64,000 nucleotides of DNA, taken from Calothrix sp. PCC 7103 (GTDB lineage: Bacteria; Cyanobacteriota; Cyanobacteriia; Cyanobacteriales; Nostocaceae). The DNA lies in NCBI RefSeq assembly GCF_000331305.1, contig NZ_KB217478.1, positions 6,187,646-6,251,645 on the forward strand, read 5' to 3'. Each line of letters starts with the position of its first letter. The first letter of the stretch is position 1. Shown in pieces: positions 52,800 through 60,413 of the stretch. The position numbers and the translations under genes were made by a program. The notes beneath the pieces were generated by a model, which saw only the letters and a program-made list of their open reading frames with translations, had not been told where the DNA came from and ran no database searches.

Positions 52800-52950
52800 G
52801 TTCCGTGCAGCGTGACTTTCAACGAATTATTTCGGAGGTCGGTGAGCCAGTTGCGGTGGACGGGTTCCCCGGCATAAGCAAACTGGCGAACCCGAAGGGA
52901 AAACCAGGAAATTCACCAAAAGCCACTTGTAATGCAACTGGTAGGGTGAG
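52800..52950. repeat. Palindromic intergenic repeat
   Basis: This contains 'gtgagccagttgcggtgga', then CGGGTTC (52861-52867) paired with GAACCCG (52888-52894), then short GGTAGGGTGAGGG phrases. Its composition is GC-richer than the surroundings. Blocks of this kind are dispersed in cyanobacterial genomes. The small open frames across it are not reported as genes. Confidence 0.5.
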
Positions 52951-54642
52951 GGTAGGGTGTTAACTTTGGGCGCCTTGTGATAATATTTTTTCATACAGAT
53001 TATATGCATCAAGGTGCCGGATGGGAGTTGACTACCAATGAAAGAATATAAAAGCCAATCGAAGCGTTTAGTACGTTTGTTTAGGAAAAGTCGAGAGAAT
53101 TGGAAAGAAACAGCACTATCAAGACAAAAAAAGCTAAGAGCCTTGGAAATAAAAATTAGAGATTTGTCGCTCTCACGAGAAAATTGGAAACAGCGGGCGA
53201 TGACAGCAGAAAAAGAATTGCGTCTCCTTCGTAAAAATATTAGCGAAGGAGAAAAAAAGGGGAAGAATTTTCAGAACCAATAGAAGTAACAGTCGCGGAT
53301 GGACATCATTACTATGTTGAAACAGTACAGTTAGCAGTACAGCAAGTTATTATTTCTGGTAATAGTTTACGAGGAGTTGAGAAAAATTTTAGGTTGGGTG
53401 CCGAGGAATCGGAAACTTCAATTCCAAGCTTTATTAGTATTAAAAATTGGTTAGAACGAGTTGGATTATATGAGCTTCAAAGAGAGAAAGAATACCGTGA
53501 TGATTGGATTTTTATTGTTGACTTAACAATGGAATTAGGTAAACAAAAATGTTTAGTAGTTTTAGGTGTAACTCAACAATATTTTTATGAACATGTTTTA
53601 CCTAATAAGCGAGGATTACAACATCAAGATGTTCAAGTTTTAATGTTAGAAATAATGGATTCAACTAGGGGCGACTTAATTGAAGAAAAACTTACTGAAC
53701 TAACATATACAGTCGGTTGCCCAGTTCAAATTGTAGCGGATCACGGTAGTGACATTGAAAAAGGAATTAAACTTTATAATCAAAAATATCCTTCAATAAT
53801 TTATACTTATAATGTAACTCATGGGATGGCTTTAATTCTTAAACATGAGTTGGCAACATCAGAAAGATATCAATCTTTTACCGAGCGTTGTAATCTTTGT
53901 AGAAACCAGCTTCAGCAAACAGAACTTTCTTTTCTATCGCCTCCATCTCAGCGCTCTCAGTGCCGATTTTTTAATGTGGAAAAATTTCCCTAAGAGGGAC
54001 ATGAAAGTGGAGTGGGTACAAAAAACGTGGAATTATTCAATAAATGCAATTGCTAATCAAGTGCCAAATCTTGAGTCAAAAGTATTAGAACAAAAACTAA
54101 AAGATAAGCTTGGATGGCTAAATGAATATCAAGAAGAAATCAAAGTTTGGAGTGAAATGGTTGAAATGACAAGAAGTTTAGAGACTTACCTCAAAACTAA
54201 TGGAATTAACCAGCAATCTTTCATGAACTTTGAGTTCCTTCAATCTTGCTTAGATTTTAAAGTTAATCCGAATTTTAAACAAAAAATTATCGATTATTTA
54301 ATTGAAGAAAGTTCTCAAATTCCTGCGGATATTACTCTCCTAGCAACTTCCGATATCATTGAATCAATTTTTGGTAAATATAAACACTTTTCTTCTAAAT
54401 GCCCTATTAAACAGATAGGTCAAACAGTCTTGAGTATCTGTCTGTGTACCATGAACCTGACAACTTCTGTAGTCAAACAGGCATTGGAAACTATTCGATA
54501 CCTTGATTTGAAAGAATGGTCAACCAAAGTTTTTGGTCAGTCCATGATGTCACAAAGAAGAACTATGTTTCAGTCTGAAATAATGACACAAAAGTTGCAT
54601 GAACTTTTTTAGGAGCATTTCCTACAAAGTTAACACCCTACC
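52951..54642 (+). mobile_element. 1.69-kb IS with 18-bp terminal repeats
   Basis: GGTAGGGTGTTAACTTTG at 52951-52968 is exactly inverted at 54625-54642. The interior carries one two-frame transposase. The right end lies within a WD40 repeat of the ATPase gene at 54643-56689; the left flank does not continue that gene, so a deletion accompanied or followed insertion. GGCGCC occurs once, at 52969. The IS family is not recognised. Confidence 0.88.
53038..54612 (+). pseudogene. Transposase with probable -1 frameshift site, then decayed
   Basis: Frame 1 starts ATG 53038 (MKEYKSQSKRLVRLFRKSRE), a basic coiled-coil domain, and ends at a TAG near 53283. At 53253-53259 lies A AAA AAG, the classic -1 slippery heptamer, in the right phase. 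A -1 slip continues KGEEFSEPIEVTVADGHHYY and so on through WIFIVDLTMEL and VQIVADHGSDIEKGIKLY, which look like the DDE core. That frame stops at 53993; a second break (about 53980) moves the remainder (WVQKTWNYSINAIANQVPN to 54612) into a third frame. The first shift may be programmed as in IS1/IS3-type elements; the second looks like damage. Confidence 0.75.
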
Positions 54643-54901
54643 TTGGCGGTACTGTCTGATGAAGCGGTGACGATGGTTTTGCCGTCTGGGCTAAAATTGG
54701 CGTTGTTGACACGTTGTGTATGCCCTTTGAGGGTGGCGATTAATTTACCGCTGCTCGACCATACCTTGGCGGTTTGGTCGTCTGAGGCGGTGACAATGGT
54801 CTTGCCGTCTGAGCTAAAATTGGCGTTGCTGACACCTTCTGTATGTCCTGTGAGGGTGGCGATTAACTGACCACTACTCTACCATATCCTGGCGGTTCCC
54901 C
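54643..54901 (-). pseudogene. WD40 tail of the AAA_35 ATPase, out of frame
   Basis: On the minus strand two and a half WD40 blades are readable: GQLIATLTGHTEGVSNANFS, SDGKTIVTASDDQTAKVW, GKLIATLKGHTQRVNNANFS, then DSTAKV at the IS end. They are cut off from the ATPase by a frameshift at an eight-C run (54898-54905) and an in-frame TAG (54879-54881). The propeller beyond 54643 is lost to the IS. Confidence 0.85.
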
Positions 54902-56689
54902 CCCCTCGGTGACGATGGTCTTGCCGTCTGGGCTAAAATTGGCATTGCTGGCATAATGGTTATACCCTTTGAGTTGATTGCGCTCTCGAATTTGATATAA
55001 AATACCATTCAGAGCAATAATAGGGCTGGTAACTCGATAGTTGGCGATGGGGGCATTTTTCCCTACTAGCTTTTGTAAATCTTCTACAGCATTCATCGCT
55101 GAAAGCAACGCATCTATTTGGTGGGCATCAAATAGTTCTAAAGCACTAGTTCCTTGTCGTTCGAGAAGGGCAATTTTTTGCACGTTTTGGATTTCTTTTT
55201 GCCCATACAATCCTGCACCTATTGCTCCGACTATCGCGACTGATAAAATAGTTAAACCAATACGTTTAGAACGCTTGGCTTTTTTCTCGGTTTGTGCTGC
55301 TGCGATTTCAATCTCTTTGGCTTTGCGTTCGGTTTGTGCTGCTGCGATTTCAACCTCTTTGGCTTTGCGTTCGGCGTTCGCGACTATTTGCTGTGCTTTT
55401 TTCTCGGTTTCAGTTAAGGCGAATTTTATTTCCTGGTTGTCTAATTCTTGACTAGCTGCTAAAAAACGATAATCTATGTCGCTTAAGCTTTTATCCTTTG
55501 CCCATAAGAGCGCATCTTGTAAAGCTTGTCCCCGCAGCAAGCGCGATTTATCTTGACGGTTTGCATCTAACCATGCTTTTAATGCTTGGGAGTAGGGACG
55601 CAGTTTTGTTAGTTCTTGCTCTACCCATTCTAGATTAAATACTTGTTGATATATCGGATTATATACTTGTAAAAAACCATCTCGCTTAACTACCAATCCT
55701 GTTAACCGCAATTCCATTTGTTCGGGGCTATTATCTCCTGGTATTCCGGTTGTTTGTTGGGGATTTTTATCTGTGGTAATTGGCGCCGCAGACAATATTT
55801 GTTGGTAAATTCCCAATAGTCTACCCGCTCGTTGTTCGCTTCTGGTAATTCTATCGCGAATTGTTCGTAAATGTTCGGGTTCGTCTTGGGTTTCCCAGTT
55901 GTTGATTATTTTGTTTTTGATGATGTCTTCTACCGATTTGGCATCATTATTTGCTAAAATCCTTAGTACCTTTTGAGTTAAAAAGGGTTGTCCAGAAGTC
56001 CAGTTTAAGACGATTTGTAATATTTCTTGGGAATTATCCCCTAAACCTACTGCTAATGGAGAAGCTTCGTCAAGCTGGAAACCGTTGAGTTGAATTGCTG
56101 TACCTAAATTAAATGGGGTGCGATTTTTATCGCTAATTAAATCAGAAGGGGTTGCTACGCCTAGGAGAGCAAAAGTTAAGCGTTTATATTCTGGTTTATC
56201 AACTCTTTGATTATAACAGGCGCGGATAGCAGCGAAGAAATCATCTTTAAAATTGAGGCTGAGGAGGCTATCGATTTCGTCGATAAAAATAATAATTTTT
56301 TCGGTAATTTTGACTAATAATATATTCTCAATAAATTTATTTAATTTTTGCACCGGAGAGAGTAAACTGTTTTCTAACCACCAAGTTTCCAAGTCAAAGT
56401 CTCGGTAAAGCTTAAATACGCTTACTAACGTGTCTATAACTCCAGCGTACCATTGCTCTGGAGTAATATCCGCTGTACCAATGGCGGTGATGTCAACTGC
56501 TGCACAAGCAAAACCCTCATTCTGCAAGCGCTGCATCACTCGCACTCGCAAGCTTGATTTTCCCATTTGACGAGAATTTAGTACATAACAAAATTCACCC
56601 ACTTTTAGCCCTGTATATAAATCATGGTCTGCTTGGCGAGTGACATATGTGGGAGAATTAGAGGGAAGACTTCCGCCGACTTGATACAT
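54863..56689 (-). CDS. AAA_35 ATPase, WD40 propeller lost
   Basis: A 608-residue protein whose ATPase half is whole: VGGSLPSNSPTYVTRQAD, P-loop region LNSRQMGKSSLRVRVMQRL, IIIFIDEIDSLLSL (Walker B), RTIRDRITRSEQRAGRLLGI. A coiled segment contains a 14-residue unit repeated (ERKAKEIEIAAAQT, three partial copies; the paralogue has one). A TM helix follows (ILSVAIVGAIGAGLYGQ), then the first WD40 strand (YNHYASNANFSPDGKTIVTE), and the frame is lost at an eight-C run. Relatives sense a signal through the propeller and hydrolyse ATP; here the sensor is missing. It is the inverted paralogue of 47135-49055, 5.8 kb away. Confidence 0.85.
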   Translation of the reverse strand: MYQVGGSLPSNSPTYVTRQADHDLYTGLKVGEFCYVLNSRQMGKSSLRVRVMQRLQNEGFACAAVDITAIGTADITPEQWYAGVIDTLVSVFKLYRDFDLETWWLENSLLSPVQKLNKFIENILLVKITEKIIIFIDEIDSLLSLNFKDDFFAAIRACYNQRVDKPEYKRLTFALLGVATPSDLISDKNRTPFNLGTAIQLNGFQLDEASPLAVGLGDNSQEILQIVLNWTSGQPFLTQKVLRILANNDAKSVEDIIKNKIINNWETQDEPEHLRTIRDRITRSEQRAGRLLGIYQQILSAAPITTDKNPQQTTGIPGDNSPEQMELRLTGLVVKRDGFLQVYNPIYQQVFNLEWVEQELTKLRPYSQALKAWLDANRQDKSRLLRGQALQDALLWAKDKSLSDIDYRFLAASQELDNQEIKFALTETEKKAQQIVANAERKAKEVEIAAAQTERKAKEIEIAAAQTEKKAKRSKRIGLTILSVAIVGAIGAGLYGQKEIQNVQKIALLERQGTSALELFDAHQIDALLSAMNAVEDLQKLVGKNAPIANYRVTSPIIALNGILYQIRERNQLKGYNHYASNANFSPDGKTIVTEGGEPPGYGRVVVS

Positions 56690-56776
56690 ACCTTTTTAGA
56701 TTTTAGATTTTCCTCAGTACCTACAGATTTTGATGAGTCGCGCATATCATAAATAGTAGCATCGAAGGGAACAGTA

Positions 56777-57067
56777 CTAATACATTAGTTTCACCATTTT
56801 GAGGTGGTTGTATTCCGTGAATAGTTCTTTTTTAATGGCGCCGCGAATTCGAGCATCAAGAACTATCTCTGTAATAGATGGCAGCTTACCAATTTTGTTA
56901 AAATTTATCAGCTTAATACCACTATTTTGTAACTGACCTGCTATACTATCAATCGACTTCTGAGTTCTATTAGGAGAGTCAGAAGTAGCTAACTGTATAA
57001 TAGCATCACTATCTAAACCGCTATCGTAACTGTAACTCACGCTTAAATCTCCATTTGTTGATAACAT
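56777..57067 (-). CDS. 96-residue protein, unknown
   Basis: A small hydrophilic protein (MLSTNGDLSVSYSYDSGLDS ... KIGKLPSITEIVLDARIRGA). No family was recognised. Its upstream region carries the shared CTGCATAA leader 96 bp before the ATG. A related short stretch (VGKLVINAKIDGALRKELEK) is found on the opposite strand at 57285-57424, suggesting an old inverted duplication. It lies between the ATPase and the GDSL gene. Confidence 0.5.
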   Translation of the reverse strand: MLSTNGDLSVSYSYDSGLDSDAIIQLATSDSPNRTQKSIDSIAGQLQNSGIKLINFNKIGKLPSITEIVLDARIRGAIKKELFTEYNHLKMVKLMY

Positions 57068-57137
57068 GCTTTGATTAGAAGGCGCTATTGAGTAGAACTA
57101 AAGAACCAGTTAGATTATACTAAGCGTTGATTCCACA

Positions 57138-57173
57138 TATATATAGGTGTAGGTAAATTTAAGTTATGCAGTT
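57138..57173 (-). promoter_or_regulatory. Shared CTGCATAA leader, copy at 57.1 kb
   Basis: On the minus strand: AACTGCATAACTTAAATTTA followed by CCTACACCTATATA. The core (57163-57171) is 96 bp upstream of the ATG of the 96-residue gene. Confidence 0.6.
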
Positions 57174-57284
57174 TTTAGTCAAATAATACTTATGTATTAA
57201 TAGCTGTCCGGTATGTTGTTACCCTAATTAAAGGCGCCTTCAAGGGTAGAAAGGTTGTTTGTGAAGCTAGGGGATAGAGTTAAG

Positions 57285-57424
57285 ACATCCAAAGAATTAG
57301 CTCTCGTCTGCAAACTAGCAGTTTTTTTGCTAATAGAGGAATACTAGGTAGAGTTGGTAAACTTGTTATTAATGCTAAAATCGACGGCGCCCTCAGAAAA
57401 GAGTTAGAGAAGCCCACAGAATAA
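57285..57424 (+). pseudogene. Fragment related to the 96-residue protein
   Basis: A startless open stretch (SRLQTSSFFANRGILGRVGK, LVINAKIDGALRKELEKPTE, then TAA at 57422-57424). GKL...AKIDGALRKEL mirrors GKL...ARIRGAIKKEL at the C-terminus of the minus-strand gene 56777-57067. It is probably a relic of a second copy. Confidence 0.35.
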
Positions 57425-57484
57425 CTGATCCAATGTTATGAGCTAACCCTCTTAAAAATCTATCTTGTCGTATTCAAGTTAATT

Positions 57485-58441
57485 TTATACTAAAGATAGT
57501 TCTTTCACAAACACCAGTGCTTCCAGTGCTTCCAGTGCTAGTAGTAGATGAGCTGCTGTTGTTGGATGTATTTCATCCCAAAAGAAAAAGTTTTCGCTAT
57601 ATATAAGTGAATTTTGATGTTGTGAAAGTGCCGCATCTTTAACGTTTGTAAAACCAAATTGTTCTGGTTGACTGAAAACTTGATTAAATAAGGCACAGGC
57701 ATCTATTGAAATTAGATTGATGCTTTGACCAAAAGATTGCTTTAGAGTTTCTAGCTCACTAGCCAATGCAGAGTTATGTAACCGAGTTATATTTGTCAAA
57801 AATTGGGACTTTTGCATGTCATTACGAGTTCTCGGAAGATTACCTAAGTCGGGTAGATTTAAGACCATTATATTTCTGGCACCAACAGATGCAAGTGATT
57901 CAACTGCATTTGACAGATTTTTGGCTGGTATATTAGAGTCGGTAATACCTGCACCCAAATAATCATTGGCGCCAGCCCAAATAATGTAAAGCGCTTCTGT
58001 ATCTGCTTGACTGTTTTCTGTTTTAAATTTATCGATTTGCTGCTGCAACCCTGTTAAACCAGGTACATTAGCGGCTAATCCATTAGTGGTGCCAGTAGTT
58101 GCACCACCGACAGCATAATTTGTGCATTGGTCGAGACATAACCCTAGCATTTGTGCAATATATTCCACCCATACAATACCGTTAGAAAAACGTCCAGAAA
58201 AGTAGGGAGGTGTAGCTGGTATGGGTTGTGGCAAAGCTGTTTTTGTTGCATCAAAACAATTGCCAATGTCTGATAAGCTATCGCCAAATATGTAAATCCA
58301 ACTAGGCTCAAAGTAATCTTTCTTAAATTGAACTCCACGTTCGTTTACTACAGTTGGAAACTCTATTGTTTCAAAAACGCGCGAACAGTCAAGATTAATG
58401 CCTTGGTATTTAGTGACAACATTGTGTAAATTGATAATCAT
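57485..58441 (-). CDS. GDSL-type esterase/lipase
   Basis: A 318-residue SGNH hydrolase. Block I is IYIFGDSLSDIGN with the nucleophile Ser near residue 55; block II Gly is in YAVGGATTG; block III WAGANDYLG supplies Asn; block V DEIHPTTAAH supplies Asp and His. This is the layout of the phospholipase/thermolabile-hemolysin-like GDSL group. There is no signal peptide at the N-terminus (MIINLHNVVTKYQ), unlike most relatives. The upstream CTGCATAA motif lies 83 bp before the ATG. It is divergent from the duplicated secreted-protein gene, which carries the same motif facing the other way. Confidence 0.9.
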   Translation of the reverse strand: MIINLHNVVTKYQGINLDCSRVFETIEFPTVVNERGVQFKKDYFEPSWIYIFGDSLSDIGNCFDATKTALPQPIPATPPYFSGRFSNGIVWVEYIAQMLGLCLDQCTNYAVGGATTGTTNGLAANVPGLTGLQQQIDKFKTENSQADTEALYIIWAGANDYLGAGITDSNIPAKNLSNAVESLASVGARNIMVLNLPDLGNLPRTRNDMQKSQFLTNITRLHNSALASELETLKQSFGQSINLISIDACALFNQVFSQPEQFGFTNVKDAALSQHQNSLIYSENFFFWDEIHPTTAAHLLLALEALEALVFVKELSLV

Positions 58442-58487
58442 GATTTTACGGTTTTAATTTTCTTTATTTGCTTAAGAGCATAAATTA

Positions 58488-58534
58488 GGCTCTTGATCAA
58501 GGAATAGGTACTGGTAAAATCAAGTTATGCAGTT
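58488..58534 (-). promoter_or_regulatory. Shared CTGCATAA leader, copy at 58.5 kb
   Basis: On the minus strand: AACTGCATAACTTGATTTTA, then CCAGTACCTATTCCTTGATC. The core (58524-58532) lies 83 bp before the GDSL ATG. It is the most similar to the 57.1-kb copy. Confidence 0.6.
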
Positions 58535-58789
58535 TTATGTAACCAGAGTAATTTGTTAAAAACACAATTGCCCCCATTAATCTGCCTTTTTGAGTTAACG
58601 CGCGCTTCGGCACGAGCGCGCCTATTTATAGTTGCCGATTTCAACTGCAAAGCTACGACAACCCTCAATAAAATCCTTATGCAATAAGACTTTTAAGCGA
58701 TTACTCGGTTTTCTTTTACAATGATGCTCCTACCCCGGCGCTCATAATGCGGTAAGTATATAAGTACTTAAAAGCTGCTTACTGCACAG

Positions 58790-58862
58790 TTCTCTGCATA
58801 AGTTGATTTCCATAAATCTATTAACCATCAACAAGAAAAAACAATCTTGACCTTCGATAAAA
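58790..58862 (+). promoter_or_regulatory. Shared CTGCATAA leader, copy at 58.8 kb
   Basis: Plus strand: TTCTCTGCATAAGTTGATTT, CTATTAACCATCAACAAG, then CAATCTTGACCTTCGATAAA, the same blocks in the same order as the leader of the crystallin-like ORF. The core is about 103 bp before ATG 58905. The remainder of the 58442-58904 gap has a GC-rich palindromic patch near 58600 (GCGCGC...GAGCGCGC) and no gene. Confidence 0.62.
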
Positions 58863-58904
58863 TTAACAATTAAACATTATTAACTACAAGTGAAACTTAA
58901 TATT

Positions 58905-59336
58905 ATGAAGAACAAAGTCATCGCAGCTACACTAGCTTTAAGCACATTCTTCATTGGAACATTTGCCTTTGCTGGTTCAAGTAATGCTCTACACTCCAGT
59001 CCACAAGAATCGGATGTCTCACGAGCGGGACATCACGATAGTTTTAGCGGTTCGACAGCACGGAAAGAAAACGATTCGGGACAGGACGCTGAATACATTC
59101 AAGTCATCGCTATACTAGCTTTAAGCGGATTCTTCATTGGAGCATTAGCCTATGTTAGTTCGAGTAATGCTCTACACTCCGATCAACAAGAATCTTTTGC
59201 CCATCAAGCGGGACATCGCGATGGTTTTTGCGGTTCAACAGCACGTCCAGAAAACTATCCGGGACAAGAGACTGAATATATGCGAGGTCATCGGAAGGGT
59301 TGGTATGATGGACAAAGACAACCAAGAACATTTTAG
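58905..59336 (+). CDS. Secreted protein with internal tandem duplication
   Basis: The GTG at 58890 is in frame, but ATG 58905 starts a signal peptide (MKNKVIAATLALSTFFIGTF, then AFAGSSNALHS). The 143-residue product consists of two copies of a ~66-residue unit: VIAATLALSTFFIGTFAFAG...AGHHDSFSGSTARKEN...GQDAEY and VIAILALSGFFIGALAYVSS...AGHRDGFCGSTARPEN...GQETEY. The second signal-like stretch would now be an internal hydrophobic segment. The tail (MRGHRKGWYDGQ) with AGHRDG...GHRKGW faintly recalls ribosome-modulation-factor repeats, but the likeness is weak. DNA of the two halves is about 80% identical by eye. Confidence 0.65.
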   Translation: MKNKVIAATLALSTFFIGTFAFAGSSNALHSSPQESDVSRAGHHDSFSGSTARKENDSGQDAEYIQVIAILALSGFFIGALAYVSSSNALHSDQQESFAHQAGHRDGFCGSTARPENYPGQETEYMRGHRKGWYDGQRQPRTF

Positions 59337-59529
59337 CATCAGGGACTTTAACCAGTCCTCAAAAACAAATGTTTTTTCTCGACCAACATATTGTAGAACT
59401 AAAAAATGCAAGCAATGCTCTAGAACCGTAGATTTAGATGCCTCTCTTGCATCAATTAATCCCGCTTCTCCTTTACTCCGTGAGAGAGCGTGACTCTTTC
59501 CTAAACTTACTAGCTTTAAGAAACGGGGC

Positions 59530-59580
59530 GCGCCATCTTGATAAGGAATTGTTTCCGTGGCAAAAAAGGTATCAATACCA
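59530..59580. repeat. 51-bp exact copy of protease coding sequence
   Basis: These 51 bases are identical to 61429-61479, inside the S2P protease gene, in the same orientation ('gcgccatcttgataaggaat' ... 'ggtatcaatacca'). The copy sits in the gene-free 59337-59651 stretch, which otherwise holds two GGCGCC sites and no gene. Confidence 0.85.
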
Positions 59581-59651
59581 GGCGCCTGTGAGTATGCTCA
59601 AGAATAATCTTTTACTGGGATTATAATTTTAACTGGTGGCGCCGTGGTAAA

Positions 59652-60233
59652 TTACCAAACTAGGCTCATATTTAAAACAAATCCTGGTAAAATCGATTCA
59701 CCGCTAATTGTGTCAGGATTATCAAGACATTCTACTGACATTCCTGGACGGTAAATATATACTTTGCGGTTTTTTCTGTCGATTAACCAACCAAGTTTTA
59801 TCCCATCTTCTTGCATATATTCTTCCATTTTTTCCTGCAATGGTTTGAGATTATCACTCGCTGACCTTAATTCAACTACAAAGTCAGGACAAATAGGTAG
59901 AAATTTTTCTTGTTGTTCATCATTAAAATTATCCCAACGTTCTAATTTCATCCATGAAGCGTCTGGAGAACGTTCGGCGCCTGTTGATAGTATAAACCCT
60001 GTGCTGGAGTCAAAAGTTAAACCTGTTCCATCATTTTGTGCCCAAACCCAAAGCTGTCCGAATATATTACCACCACGATTCCCTGTTTTGCCGCCTGTGG
60101 GTGACATTATAGATATTTCTCCGAATTTATTACGTTCGATACGATAGTCACGGTTAACTTGACAGAACTCGAAAAACTGCTCGTCTGTCATTTTATATGA
60201 TGATGGCAATTGTAATATAACGGGTAAGGACAT
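59652..60233 (-). CDS. Uma2 family (DUF820) nuclease-like protein
   Basis: The likely start is ATG 60231-60233 (MSLPVILQLPSSYKMTDEQF), with TAAGGA just upstream; the frame is open 42 codons higher through repeat-derived sequence. The 193-residue product has the PD-(D/E)xK-type core of Uma2 proteins: SIMSPTGGKTGNRGGNI, FDSSTGFILSTGAERSPDAS, CPDFVVELRSASDNLKPL, GWLIDRKNRKVYIYRP. These proteins are very numerous in cyanobacteria; no activity is firmly assigned. Confidence 0.9.
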   Translation of the reverse strand: MSLPVILQLPSSYKMTDEQFFEFCQVNRDYRIERNKFGEISIMSPTGGKTGNRGGNIFGQLWVWAQNDGTGLTFDSSTGFILSTGAERSPDASWMKLERWDNFNDEQQEKFLPICPDFVVELRSASDNLKPLQEKMEEYMQEDGIKLGWLIDRKNRKVYIYRPGMSVECLDNPDTISGESILPGFVLNMSLVW

Positions 60234-60334
60234 AATGGATTTTTTGTTGCTAGCACACGGGAGGAGTATTTTTATTTTAGTGCTAAAAGCTTGGGTGTTG
60301 GGGATGTTGGGTTCCGCACCTGCCCACGTTTGAA

Positions 60335-60352
60335 ACGGGCAAGGATGCCCGT
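60335..60352. repeat. ACGGGC/GCCCGT hairpin repeat
   Basis: ACGGGC-AAGGAT-GCCCGT is the exact inverse of the terminator-like hairpin at 1723-1740. It sits upstream of the Uma2 gene, about 60 bp past the S2P protease stop at 60414. A truncated AGAAACCCGGTT palindrome follows at 60393-60404. Confidence 0.55.
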
Positions 60353-60413
60353 TCCACAATAGGTCAAATTTAATTTTTGGAAGTTCCTTAGAAGAAACCC
60401 GGTTGGTTTTAAT

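Noticed and set aside
52766-52963. Open frames across the 52.8-52.95 kb repeat on both strands
   Set aside because: They lie in a palindromic dispersed repeat and show no conserved protein pattern.
58600-58620. GCGCGC...GCGCGC patch as a possible replication or attachment site
   Set aside because: It is a short GC-rich palindrome like others in the window, with no DnaA boxes or integrase nearby.
58905-59336. Assignment of the duplicated secreted protein to the ribosome modulation factor family
   Set aside because: Only a few Gly/His/Trp positions agree, and the signal peptide speaks against a ribosome-binding role.
59152-59493. 113-codon frame over the end of the duplicated secreted gene
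   Set aside because: It is in another frame of a well-supported gene and runs into non-coding sequence.
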